DNA of 64,000 bases. It comes from Hericium rajendrae (taxonomy: Eukaryota > Basidiomycota > Agaricomycetes > Russulales > Hericiaceae). How positions within the stretch are numbered: the first letter of the stretch is position 1; each line of letters starts with the position of its first letter. This document shows, in pieces, positions 53,963 to 64,000 of the stretch. Made by a program: the position numbers and the translations under genes. The stretch spans positions 2,914,001 through 2,978,000 of the forward strand of contig CM065882.1 of NCBI GenBank assembly GCA_033439255.1, given 5' to 3'. The notes beneath the pieces are model-generated. The model searched no databases, was not told where the DNA came from, and saw only the letters and a program-made list of their open reading frames with translations.

Positions 53963-56385
53963 ATGTCTACATTTCTTGATGCGAAGACTCTTGTCCACAA
54001 TCCTTCCTTAAGTCCCCCAAGTGCTGATGTCTCGCCGGAACCTACGCCAAGCTCAAGCCCCCGTCCAGATGTTTTGCTGAACTCGAAAACAACTCTGAAG
54101 AACACTGTCCTGAAGAGCCATGGAAGACCACCATGGTAGAAAAGCTTCACACTCTGTATGCAGACATGCTCATGTCTCATCTCAGGTACGGCGAGGACGG
54201 CATGCCATCGTTCCCAGCATTCGTAGTTGGCATCGCTGGTCAGTCATTTCGGCGATCTATCGAAAATATCACGCACTCAGCTTGGTTTGGCTAAGGTGGT
54301 TCCGCCAGCGGCAAGGTTCGACATCGCCGCCCTTCACGTGCTTCTCGACGATTTATTCTCGTCTGTAGACACATGTCGCGCGCCAGATAGTCCGTTCATT
54401 AGGTTCGATTCCTACGGTCATCATCATGTCACAGGTCGGTTCGTTGTACCCATTTCGGCTTTCGGGTCCCGTTTAATGCCATGTGTCCGCGGTTGTAATG
54501 GCAGGACAGCTTCTATAAACGACATACCCTGGAAGAGATTGAACTCGCATTTGCATCTCGGTTTGACTTTGATCACCCGGATGCCATTGACATGGAACTT
54601 TTTGCATCAGTATGTTCCCGTTCCTTCCAAGTCGTTGCCTATCCCGTTGAACGTGTTCTCGGCTATCGTGTGCGCTCGCAGTGCCTATCAGATCTCAAGA
54701 ATCTCAAACAGACAAATATACCTGTATACTCATTTGAAAAGCATCAACGACTAGACGAGACCAAATACCTCTATGGCGCAACAATTATCATAGGTATGCA
54801 AACATGTATCGTGTGCCGTAATGGGGTCTGTAATTGTGTTCAGCCGAGGGGATCATGGCCCTTCACGATCCTGCATTGAGGGCCCTATACGATCTCAAGG
54901 TACATCGAGACTTATTTCACGACGTCCCCTGGCTCAGGGACTTTGGCAGATCTTCGTTCAAGCCGACTCAGATCTTATGCTTGCCCGTCGAATTACCCGA
55001 GATGTCAAGGAACGAGGCCGATCCATGGAAGGAGTCCTTGAACAGTACGTTGTTGATTTTCGTCATTGCTCCAGACCCATAAAACGGTCTGCGTTTTCAG
55101 ATATCTTCGTTATGTGAAACCTTCATTTGACAATTTCGTTGGACCAACAGCACGACATGCAGATATTGTAAGTCAGGTTTAAGTTAGACCCCTGGCAGTT
55201 GACTAAGGACAGTGTTAGATCGTCCCTGGGAAAAATAACTCTGTCGCAATTGAGCTAATATCGACACATATCCGGAGACAGCTGGACAAACGCGCCCGTC
55301 ATTTCCGCCGGAAGCTGGCCGCTAATTTGACTCGCTCCCTGTCTCGAGGACCGCCACGACCGGCGACCAATGAGGAACTGGGATTGATCTTACTCGACCA
55401 GACACGGCAGTTGAAGGTATGTCTCGTTGGCTTCCACTAAGCCTCTTCCTGATCTTCTTGTAGGGCATTTACACCGTACTTCGGGATGCGACGACGTCAC
55501 GACAGGACTTTATATTCTTCACGGATCGCCTTGCTACCCTCTTGGCTGAGAAAGGGATGGAAAGCTTGCCCTATCGATGCAAGGAGGTCGAAACACCCGT
55601 TGGAGTAAAGACCACAGGAAAAACGCTCGACGTAGGGGTAATGTCGCGTTGAATGTCGCGCATCCTAGACGATGTCTGACACCCTATTTCAGTCACTATG
55701 CGGCGTGTCTATCCTGCGATCGTAAGTCATTGTCGTGATTCATCTTGCATCACCAATACCAAAATTGCACATGATAGGGGTGGCCCTCTCGAACAGGGCC
55801 TGCGACGCGTCGTGAACGATGTGCCTATAGGATCTCTTCTCGTGCAATCTGATTCAAAAACCGGCGAGCCGCTACTCCTCCATGTCATGCTTCCATTCTG
55901 CATTCGAATACGCTCCCAGGCAGAGAAGACATGGGTGCTCCTGCTCGACGCCCAGGTACGCTTTGATCCCTACTCAGATGGGTACTCCACTGAAACTTCC
56001 GCAGATTGGCACCGGCGCCTCGGCACTCATGGCCATCCGCGTGCTGCTCGACCACGGCGTCCTGCCATCACACATCATCTTCGTGACCTTCCTCGTCGCA
56101 CGCACTGGCGGTGTCGCTATGCTCCGCCGCATGTTCCCGGAGATGAAGATCGTGACGGGCGCGGTGGACGACGAGCTGCGCGAAACATGGCTCGAGGGCA
56201 TCGACACGAGTGTTGAGGTTGCGGATGAGGATGGCGCTGACAGCGTTTCGGGCATAACGGGCCGCAAGGCATGGGTGATCGAGCCTGGCATGGGCCAGAT
56301 AGGTAAGCTCAGTCTCAGCTGACGACTACCTTACGCTCCAGAACGCTGACGCTCATGCCTTGTAGGTGATCGTTACTATCTGTAG
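53963..56385 (+). CDS. URK1: Uridine kinase with UPRT domain
   Basis: The pyrimidine salvage enzyme that phosphorylates uridine and cytidine, with a C-terminal uracil phosphoribosyltransferase-like domain. It starts at MSTFLDAKTLVHNPS (53963). After a Ser/Pro-rich lead, the kinase has P-loop GIAGGSASGKTHVARQIVRSL, whose GGSASGK part is encoded by a 20-nt exon, then IIMSQDSFYKRHTLEEIELA, SRFDFDHPDAIDME and IFVQADSDLMLARRITRD. The UPRT part has KGIYTVLRDATTSRQDF, SLCGVSILRSGGPLEQGLRR, VLLLDAQIGTGASALMAI at the PRPP loop, and EPGMGQIGDRYYL at the end. About twelve in-frame exons. It abuts the Plavaka insertion, whose right end may lie in its promoter. Confidence 0.9.
54296..54315 (+). other. URK1: 20-nt microexon carrying the P-loop (URK1)
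   Basis: Between acceptor ctaag and donor gttcga lie 20 bases that, after joining the preceding G, read GGSASGK, the complete Walker A loop. The next exon starts at a gtag acceptor with THVARQIV. Skipping it would remove nucleotide binding and shift the frame. Confidence 0.75.
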
Positions 56386-56861
56386 CTCCTGGCGCAGGAT
56401 AATGCATTGTATAAATATCCACATTAGGCGGGGTTGCTTCATGGAACGTTCATGGCAGCGGCTGCTTCATGGCAGTTTGTTTTAACCCTCTACAATGAGT
56501 GCACAGAAGCGTGAAGTCCATGAAAATCGGCATCGTCCAGATTAGTAGTGTATAAGTATCCACAGAAGTCTATACAGGATGCGATGCAAGAGTCGATCGT
56601 CCAGCGAAGAGATACAAAGTAACTGCACTATACATACATAATGGCTGTCGCCGGGAGGGAGGTAAGAAAATCTATATATGGTAAGGATGAGATGATGAGG
56701 GCGTCCAAAGTCGTGATGAAGAGTCTGTTAACTGAACGAGTGGGCGATCTAGGGATCTAGTAAGATTGCGAGGTATATATCTAGCGTGTGAATCAGAAAG
56801 AAGTCCGGAAATGGAGAGACAGTGGTATGTGCAATAGATTGATTATGTGTTGGTAAAAAGT
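56386..56861. other. Convergent 3' intergenic region
   Basis: About 475 bp between the 3' ends of URK1 (+) and the exchanger (-). It is A/T-richer than the genes. No feature is recognised. Confidence 0.5.
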
Positions 56862-59800
56862 TCATGCGGAAGGATCGCTTGCGCAGACGGCGAGAGTGCT
56901 TGAAAATGTTGAGCCTTTACGCATGGGTGAGTAGAGTGTTCCATAGATCAGACTGGCACACGCACCTGGATAGAACCAGAAGGATACGGCAATGATGATG
57001 TATAGGCCTGCGGGTCGTCCAATCGATTCAGCTCCACTGCAAAAAGGTGGCGTGACTTACAAATGAGAATAGCTCCCTCCAGCCAGTTGGATTTGCCGTC
57101 CGCGACGACGTAGCCCATGACATTTACTGCCACACGCCGTCAGCAGCAGGATACGTCGCTGGATCAAAACTGCGCACCTGAGATATACAGGACTACAGAC
57201 TCAAATGGATCGAACAGCATAGCGAGCGGCTTGTTGATAATCCATCCCAGTATAATCATGAACCTAGACGGGCGAATGACAGTTTGAGTCACAGTCCAAG
57301 ACAAGTTCGTACTTGGACACTCACGGAATCACAAAGAGTGCTGTTTGCTGTATGCCAGTTCATCAACGCTGATATCGTGATAGCATAAACGTCACTCACG
57401 ATTGTGGAGCCCACAGCCACGCTAATACTTAGCGTGAGCTGGTCCTTCACAGAAACATTGATGGCTGTGACACATTCTGTATGTGACGACGATTAGACTT
57501 TTTGTCTCATCCGCCAAGGAGCGGGCTTCACCTGCTATGCAGCTAACTGTTGGCAGCAAGATCAGGGCGATCCATTCCTTGCTGATCGTGTCCGTCGAAA
57601 GGCCGTTCATAGACTCCACCAGCCATTCCGCATTGATGGACACTAGCTACAAGCGAGAGCGTCAGCGTATGAATTTTATCCTTACAGACATAACTTACCA
57701 CAGCGACTACGACCAGGAGCGCAATGGTCATCGGCCAGCTCAGCTTCGGCTCCTTCACTTTCACCTTCGGCTGCGGCTGCACAGGCTCCTCCTTGGGTTC
57801 TTCGTTGCGCTCATTCACAAGCGGTATATCAACGATCGTTTCCTCATCGAACTGCACATTCCTTCCAGGATAGTACACAGGGCCGGTATTAGTCGGCAGC
57901 TGCGTTGCAGGCCCAGCATGGCCATGGCGCCCATCGTGGACGATCTTCACCGTCGAGCCGAGAGCAGGAGCAGGCGTCGCCTTCGAGTAGACAAAGCCGA
58001 GGGTCGATGAGCTTGAGCCCGGATTCGAATTGCTGGAGTGCGACATGGGCAGTGAGACGTCGGAGGAAGAGTAGGGCGAGACGGTGTTGTATGGCCTGTT
58101 CGCCTCGTAGGGAATGCTTGACAGGGAACTGGAACTAGGTTGACGGCTTAGGTCATAGGTCGGCGACACTTTCGCCTTCTCGACGGACTTCGTGTTGACC
58201 AGCGTCGCACGTGAATTGAAGCGCATGAGATGAAGATCGTGGGGTTGGCTTGACTTTGAATTGTCCTTGAAAAGATGGGTGTGCGACCAGAACTGGAAAA
58301 GCAGATAGGCGACGTGGACTGCGATCGTAAGCTTTCTGCAACTAGTTGTGTAGACCATAATAGAACTCACTGGAAAGTAGGACGAGAGCCACCTGTAGGC
58401 CGGGAGAGCATTAGCTAAATATATGGTATCTGAAGGAAATGAGAACTACCCCATGGCTCATTCGTAAGATATCTTCCTTCTGCTCATCTGACGCGGAGCC
58501 CGTCCCGCCACTGAGAGAGAAATGGTAGGCAGCTGGCATCAGAACGGCTGCGACACTGATACTGAGCAAAGAGGACTGAATTCCGGTAGCGGCTTGGGCA
58601 TCGGATGTTAGAATGGTTGTAGGCAAATTAGCTGTTCCAATCACTTACTTGGGTCGAAGTCCTGTTCCGAAAACCGTAATCCACCAGCAAAGAAACACAT
58701 TCCAAGTACAAGAACTACAGCTAACAGCATGAGCGCCTGCTGAGGTAGGTATAAAGAACAGACTTACGCATTTTACTCAGCATCGACCCGATGACTAGAG
58801 TATAGATATATCAGTCCTATCCCTGCAGCATAACATAGACGACTCACGAGATGATTGGACAACGCGAAGTTGGCACTTTCGAAGAGCCGTAGTCTAGTTC
58901 CGTAGGTAAGCGCGGTCGTTCAACACAAGTGGGCAACCGACTCACAGCGACGACTAGTTCTACACTACAAGAATGTCACAGATAGGCCCTACTGCTTCAA
59001 ATGACAGGGCATCGAAACCAGACTCACGTGTTACTCTTTATACAAAAAAGATAGTTAAGCAACGAGGAGTCGCGAACATCATGAACAGTGCTCACCATAC
59101 TGGCATTCAGAAGACCTGTCTTGGATCCTCCGATTCGCATTGCAAGCTCTCTAGTAGCAAGGTCGTGCAGCTGATCGCACCTAGTAAGCAATGACCTGTA
59201 AAGCATTCTGCAATGTCACCCACCTTAACGAGCGGCAGCAGAGCCAGCGTACAGACTTAATTCTGGATGTCAGAAGGGCCATAGCCGGAGAGACTGAGTC
59301 ACCACATACAGATGAACACGAGTTTCTGTGGATCCTCCATCACTGAATTCACAACCCACTACACGTTTTCGGTAAGAAGAGCGTACAGAAAAGCAAGCAC
59401 TGCATACGCACTGCGGCTGGCAAAAATACAAGAAGAAGGTTGAACCCTGTACAATGTCAGAGGTCACCGACCATCCTTGCCGCGAGACTAATATTGAGAA
59501 CGGATTTCTTACAAGAACAAAAGAGGATGTGCCGCCAACCGTGCCAAGGCTTCATGGGTGGTTTGAGAACATCAGGAACCACCTGCTCGTCCTGCGCCAT
59601 CTCCTCTCTGTCCAAGTCTTTGCGATCGGGGCCATTTGGGTGCCATTTCCAGCCTGAGAAAAATGACTTCCCGCGCGACGAACGCCGATGATTGTGACCG
59701 CCGACGAGGTGCGCGCTCGACGCGACGGTGCCGGATGTAGACTGGGTGATGGAACGCGTAAGGGACGGGAGACGATCTGCATCGGCATCGGACATGCGAG

Positions 59801-59885
59801 GCGTGCGCTTCTGTGGTGGTGCAGAGGCGGATGTCTCGTAGTAGTCCGAGATGATGTTGTCAACAGTCGTCGAGTAGCGCGACAT
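56862..59885 (-). CDS. CAX-family cation/H+ exchanger (Vcx1/Vnx1-like)
   Basis: A predicted membrane antiporter, likely vacuolar, that exchanges Ca2+ or a monovalent cation for protons. It starts at MSRYSTTVDNIISDYYE (59885) with a long soluble N-terminus, then TM-like LNIRFNLLLVFLPAAW. The c-1 repeat is GLLNASMSNTVELVVA, part of it in an 8-nt exon. TM segments follow (MLMLLAVVLVLGMCFFAGGL; LLSISVAAVLMPAAYHF). A Ser-rich hydrophilic loop of about 170 residues (58170-57750) comes next. The c-2 repeat is ILLPTVSCIAECVTAINVSVKD, where the usual GNAAEH is altered to SCIAEC; its Glu is kept, its His is Cys. It ends with LYIIIAVSFWFYPG and a short tail, stop at 56862. About fifteen in-frame exons. 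The ion is uncertain. Confidence 0.82.
59028..59035 (-). other. 8-nt microexon in the c-1 repeat (CAX exchanger)
   Basis: Minus strand: after ASM the donor is gtgagc, then acceptor ataaag, 8 bases AGTAACAC, donor gtgagt, and the next exon after gtag. The join reads NASMSNTVELVVA, in frame and matching the family pattern LLNAxxGNxVELIVA. No other acceptor keeps the frame. Confidence 0.6.
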
Positions 59886-60706
59886 CTTGAAGCGGCGGGA
59901 AACGAACGTAGAGAAACCGCCGTGGCGAGACGGTATAATAGTCTGTCAAAGAGCTATGTTTAGATAACCGCTGCACGAACGGCGTGTCCGTGAATAAAGG
60001 TCAGAAATGCTTTAAAAATAGCTTTCGAACTGCATTCCTGTTCATGGAGACTTTCCTTTTGCGGTAACTCGCTAGAAGGCGTCGGCGCTGAACACAGCGA
60101 TGACGAGACGTGCAGTGTCGGTGCCGACGGCAAGCGCATACCCCGCTCCACCACACTTGTTGGTAGGACATCCTAGGACACCCCAGGCGTCCATCAAACC
60201 TGGAGCGAAGCTGCGGTTGTTCGGGGAATAGAACAATTGCAAAGTACCCTAACCAAAAGACTCCATTTTCAGTGAACAAGCTTTGCAAACATTCAAAGTA
60301 TACCAGGCAGAGACGTCGCTCTTCTCTGCTATCACCTCGCTTACGGATGTTTGGTGTTAGCTCACCACGGAGAGACGAAGCCGGCAGATTTGCGGCACGA
60401 TATCTCGATCTCGGATAAGAATGTTGCGAAGTTTGTGGGAGCCTAAGATAGCTGGCAGATTTGACAAGTGGAATGCATTCAAGTCTTGCATTGATTTGGA
60501 CAGAACATGATTCGATGCCAAGCCAGCGCTTTGCAATTGTCGAGGCCAGCCCTCGAGCTTGACGAGATCAGTCTCGAGGCCACTGGCCGCCGGGCGTGTG
60601 CGGAAGGAGGCCGTGACGTGCAGTGTGACCCCATCATAGGCGTCACATATCCTCCCGGTTGTCCGAGTCGATGCAACTTGACCTCCTCTTCCTCCTCATC
60701 TAAATC
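59886..60706. other. Divergent promoter region (CAX / COX4)
   Basis: About 820 bp between two divergent start codons. There is a small direct repeat (aggacatcct / aggacacccc) near 60165-60185. No gene was recognised. Confidence 0.5.
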
Positions 60707-61326
60707 ATGTTCAAAGCAGCTCTGCGCTCTGCTCGCCCTGCCGCCCTCGCGGTGCGCGGGAACGTCGCCGCCCCTTCTACCGCCCTGCGTGCGCTCTCCA
60801 CCAGCGCCGTCCGTCGTTCCGACGCCCACCACGCGTCCGCGCCTGCTATCTTCGGCCCAGGCGCGAAACCGGGCGAGGTCCCCACTGACAAGGAGCAGTC
60901 GACCGGTCTTGACCGTGTGCAGGTTTTGGGAAACCTCCAAGGTATTGAGGTGTTCGACCTCGAGCCTCTTGATGCCAGTCGCATCGGCACCCTTGCGGAT
61001 CCGGTCAAGGTTTTTTCTGTTGTACGTACTTCATTACCCTGCGGTCTGGTATTTTTGTAATTTGGGCCTTCCTACCCAGGAACCCGACCGTATTGTGGGG
61101 TGCACCGGCTCTCCCGCTGATTCTCACGACCTCCACTGGATGACCGTTACCACCGAGAAGCCCAAGAGGTGCCCCGAATGTGGCTCTGGTGCGTGTGCTT
61201 ATTTGTTTCCATCTAATTAGCCGTTCATCGGCCGTCGCTGCAGCATACATCATCGATCAACATGTCCACGAGCCCGTCGTCCAGGAAATTTATGCTCAGG
61301 ACGCTTTGGCCGAGCCTGCTCACTAA
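60707..61326 (+). CDS. COX4: Cytochrome c oxidase subunit 4 (zinc subunit, human COX5B type)
   Basis: A nuclear-encoded matrix-facing subunit of respiratory complex IV. Exons 60707-61021, 61080-61188 and 61244-61326 join in frame for about 168 residues. The N-terminus (MFKAALRSARPAALAVRGNVA) is Arg/Ala-rich with no acids, a mitochondrial presequence. The mature part has GIEVFDLEPLDASRIGTLADP, then GCTGSPADSHDLHWMTV and KRCPECGSAYIIDQH. The Cys in VGCTG and the CPEC pair are the zinc ligands expected for the family. The end is QDALAEPAH before TAA. All conserved residues are present. Confidence 0.94.
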
Positions 61327-61904
61327 GGGGGTGGATGGCGTAGGGAGACTACTGTGTTCGACAATGTAGTTTTGGAGAGACAATATCATATTTCCTCTTC
61401 GTCATATCGGCATAGGCAGTCGGTTTTTGGGTTTGAATCCAGACATTGTTACCCAATGCCTGTAGCAGAGGACATGCCATTAGCGTCTGCAATCAAGACG
61501 CTTGTACAAGTTCGTTCATGTGCCTTATTGTTGGACTGGACCAAGTGCTGTACGTCCTCGAAGGAAAGATAACCTGTAAATGTTAAATTATGAATATCGT
61601 GGACAGCGTCTTGCCTCTGTAAGTTTGTTCGTCATCTCGGGGCCCGCGATTGGTCGCTTTAGGCGCGCCATGGGCGCTTGAACGCCGAGGCTTCGTGCTC
61701 TGTGGATCACTGTCTGTTGACCACACTCCTTTGCGAATCCCTGTACTTATGTGCGGCTGCAGACTTCTAGTAATTTGACGTGTTTGGATCTACTGATGTC
61801 ACTATCTTCCAGTATAGAAACCTTCCCCGAGTCTCCACGATCTTGACTCTGGTCGCGCTCTGCCTTTTCGGAACGTCGCAGACTTCACCACCAAGCTCAT
61901 CCAA
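61327..61904. other. Intergenic, no gene supported
   Basis: About 580 bp between COX4 and the kinase-like gene, both plus strand. It holds COX4 3' sequence and the next promoter. Confidence 0.5.
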
Positions 61905-63283
61905 ATGGTTCCCACGGGTCACTTACCCTTCGACTTCGCAGACTATCTCTACAGTTTGACTGGCGCCAGTTGGGAGGTACGCGAACTATCAGGAGGAAAC
62001 GCGAATTTCGTCGTCCGTGCAACACAGGCTCGTTCGACTGCAAACGAATCTCCCATGGTAGCTGGGCGCGGGGACACTATTGTGACTCAAAAACTACTAG
62101 GGCACGCGTCTATCGTGCTAAAACAGGCTCCTCCATATTTTGCAAAGTTCCCTGGTGTTCAGTTCTCTCAAAAGCGTCAGGTATGTGAGATCCCGCCGGT
62201 ATCTCTTTTGCGATGCTGACCCTTGCATCAGGTTGTTGAGGCGAGAGCCTTGCGTCTTTTCAAAGCAGATCCACAGTTGTCGAATGTGCTCGAGAGCAAT
62301 GACAGAGCCATCCACATCCCATTGCTCCTCCATCACGATGAAGCTCAGCATGTCCTAGTCCAGTCGGACTTGGGCTCACATCCCTCACTAGACGCGTACC
62401 TCTCATCGATCAACGACAACAGCCCTCGGCCGCGCTCGCTGGTCACTCTTTAGGCCGGTTTCTGGCCAATCTGAATCATACATGACTCTGTGCCAGATGC
62501 CCTGTCTCCGCCCTCGAATATCGCCACCGCTCTGGCGAACGATGACGCAGAAGCAGTCATGCAGGGCGTGATCGCCAATGCGACGCAGTTCATGAGGAAA
62601 GCAGGCGTGCACGACTGGGAGACTCTCGGCGCCCGCGCGCTGGGACACTGGAAGTCCAGGAAGCGCACCGCATTCTGCCAGGGCGACATCTGGTTCGGCA
62701 CGATCATGGTGGACGACGCCGCTGCAAATCACGTCCACGGAGACGGGCACTCTCCGGTCCTCAAGATATGTGATTGGGAGTTCGCGGGGCCCAATCATTC
62801 AGCAGCAGATATTGCGCAGCTCGGTGCGTTTCTTCGGATCCGGTGTTCTGCTTATCTTTCTGACGCGCCCGCTCGCGATCAGGCGCATATTTACATCTGT
62901 CGTCCTTATCAAAGTTACGTCAGGCGCCGCAGCAGTCAAGGCTGGACGCCTTCGCCGCGGCGTTTTACGCGTCCTATTTCCGACTTTCTGACCCCTCGCG
63001 CACCACCAAGCATGATCGGCGTGAGTTCCAGCGCTCCCTGCTCATCCTGCATGGCTGGGAGCTCGCCAATGCGGCCGCGTGGAGGGACTACTTGTGGTGC
63101 GACTGCCCTGGCAAGGACGTCAAATGTGAGCACATTCAGGAGATGGTGAAGGTAGGAGGAACCATGCTCAGGGCGGCAGGAGATACTTGCGAGCAAATGG
63201 ACTGGGAGCTTGCAAGAAGCGTGGATTGGGTGTCTACTTATTGGAAGAGTTGGATGGATGGAACTGGCTTTCCATCTGGATAG
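61905..63283 (+). CDS. APH/choline-kinase-fold phosphotransferase-like protein, frame interrupted
   Basis: A small-molecule kinase-fold protein of about 440 residues; the ATG at 61905 opens MVPTGHLPFDFADYLYSL. It has LSGGNANFVVRA (nucleotide loop), SIVLKQAPPY (ATP Lys), FCQGDIWFGTIMV (Brenner-type catalytic Asp) and LKICDWEFAGPNHSAADIAQLG (metal Asp, DWEF). The C-terminal third is helical and ends DGTGFPSG at 63281. Between 62421 and 62485 the best frame runs SAALAGHSLGRFLANLNHT in a second frame, bounded by a missing base in the CCC run near 62423 and an extra base near 62483. The net frame is restored. Methylthioribose-kinase-like members share the fold, so the substrate is unknown. Confidence 0.7.
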
Positions 63284-63802
63284 ATTGTTTGACAGGGACT
63301 CCATTGTCCCGCAACTCTTTATTTCTTATTTTTGCACCTTGGGCTTTTTCTCTATACTGAAATACCCATGAGCATCCAATTAGACTACGTCAGCTGGCCT
63401 GTAGAGGTTTGAACTACGAGTGTTCTTGACAAGAATAGAATTTGAAATGCTGTTGATGATACACGCGCCGCAACGTCTGAGAACGACGCGTTTGCGAGAT
63501 TTCGTCCTTCCATTCGCCCTCTTAAATGTCTGTATTCAAGTATGTCAGTGCATGCTCTGGACGAGATCCGTAAGTCGTATTCAATGATTCTGTCACCATA
63601 AGCTGAAGTCATCCTCGGTGATGACAAACAGATCTAGAGCTAATTGATTCTGAATGGGGGAGCCACCATCGCGCCATCGCAGCGTTGGATGGCACCGTGC
63701 CCTTGACTGATATACACCCACGCCCGTCGCACACGATGTCTCCGGCATGTTTCCAGACCCACTCTTTCCACCACTCCCTGACATCCTATCCTGTGGCCCA
63801 AG
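63284..63802. other. Intergenic, promoter of the final gene
   Basis: About 520 bp. No gene is supported; a minus-strand frame over its right half overlaps the start of the next gene and is probably a shadow. Confidence 0.4.
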
Positions 63803-64000
63803 ATGCCAGCCAACTACGGGAGCACGGAAGACGTCGCGTCCGTAGCATCCGGCAGTTCTGCGAAATCTGCGAAATCTGCGGATGTCGAAGTTCAGGAGGT
63901 CGATACTCCGGACTCTGCGTCCCTTGTGGGCGCGCCCGTAGAGAAGGTCCGTCATTTTGTTTGTCCTGCTGTCTAGGAGACAGGAAAGCGAGCCTTGTCG
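63803..64000 (+). CDS. First exon of an unidentified gene (runs off the window)
   Basis: The ATG at 63803 opens MPANYGSTEDVASVASGSS, then three SAKSA-type repeats and an acidic segment (EVQEVDTPDSASL) to a gtccgt donor at 63947 (48 codons). The composition is that of a disordered N-terminal tail of a eukaryotic protein. The remainder lies outside the window. Normal codon use and the donor support it; the family is unknown. Confidence 0.5.

Overview
The window looks like a piece of nuclear chromosome from a mushroom-forming basidiomycete (Agaricomycetes). Genes are closely packed and cut by many introns of about 45-70 nt with GT..AG ends. The gene families (Mex67, Dbp6, Arp3, Atg17, Urk1 with a fused UPRT domain, Cox4) are eukaryotic and fungal. 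A Plavaka DNA transposon and a DUF6698 gene point to Agaricomycetes. No bacterial, organellar, CRISPR or viral features were seen.

Layout, left to right. 1-3 kb: a decayed aspartic peptidase. 3.5-5.5 kb (-): a Myb-like/AT-hook DNA-binding protein, divergent from MEX67 (6.0-8.4, +). 9.3-12.6 (+): an ankyrin-repeat protein with an interrupted frame. 12.9-14.6 (+): a SANT/Myb-like protein. 15.0-17.6 (+): the DBP6 helicase. 18.4-23.7 (+): a full-length ABCC/Yor1-type ABC transporter. 24.0-26.3 and 26.7-28.4 (both -): a cytochrome b5-acyl-CoA dehydrogenase fusion and an alpha-methylacyl-CoA racemase, both ending in peroxisome-type C-termini. 29.0-30.9 (+): an intracellular-type GH5 exo-glucanase. 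31.0-33.5 (-): SelO. 33.9-35.6 (-): ARP3. 37.4-41.1 (+): two SDR reductases flanking an SDR relic, with an intron-containing tRNA-Lys. 41.4-42.2 (-): a Kre9-like GPI protein. 42.6-44.4 (-): ATG17. 45.4-47.7 (-): a DUF6698 protein. 48.0-48.8: a gene fragment abutting a GC-rich minisatellite. 49.3-53.6 (+): an apparently intact Plavaka transposase. 54.0-56.4 (+): uridine kinase/UPRT. 56.9-59.9 (-): a CAX-type cation/H+ exchanger. 60.7-61.3 (+): COX4. 61.9-63.3 (+): an APH-like kinase. 63.8-end (+): the first exon of an unidentified gene.

Most genes are unrelated housekeeping genes. Two groups look functional: the racemase plus acyl-CoA dehydrogenase pair (peroxisomal breakdown of branched acyl-CoA) and the tandem SDR array. 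Several conserved residues sit in very small exons of 7, 8, 12 and 20 nt. At least six conserved genes carry one or more frame breaks, several in short homopolymers. This is either real decay or uncorrected read error and cannot be settled from this sequence alone.
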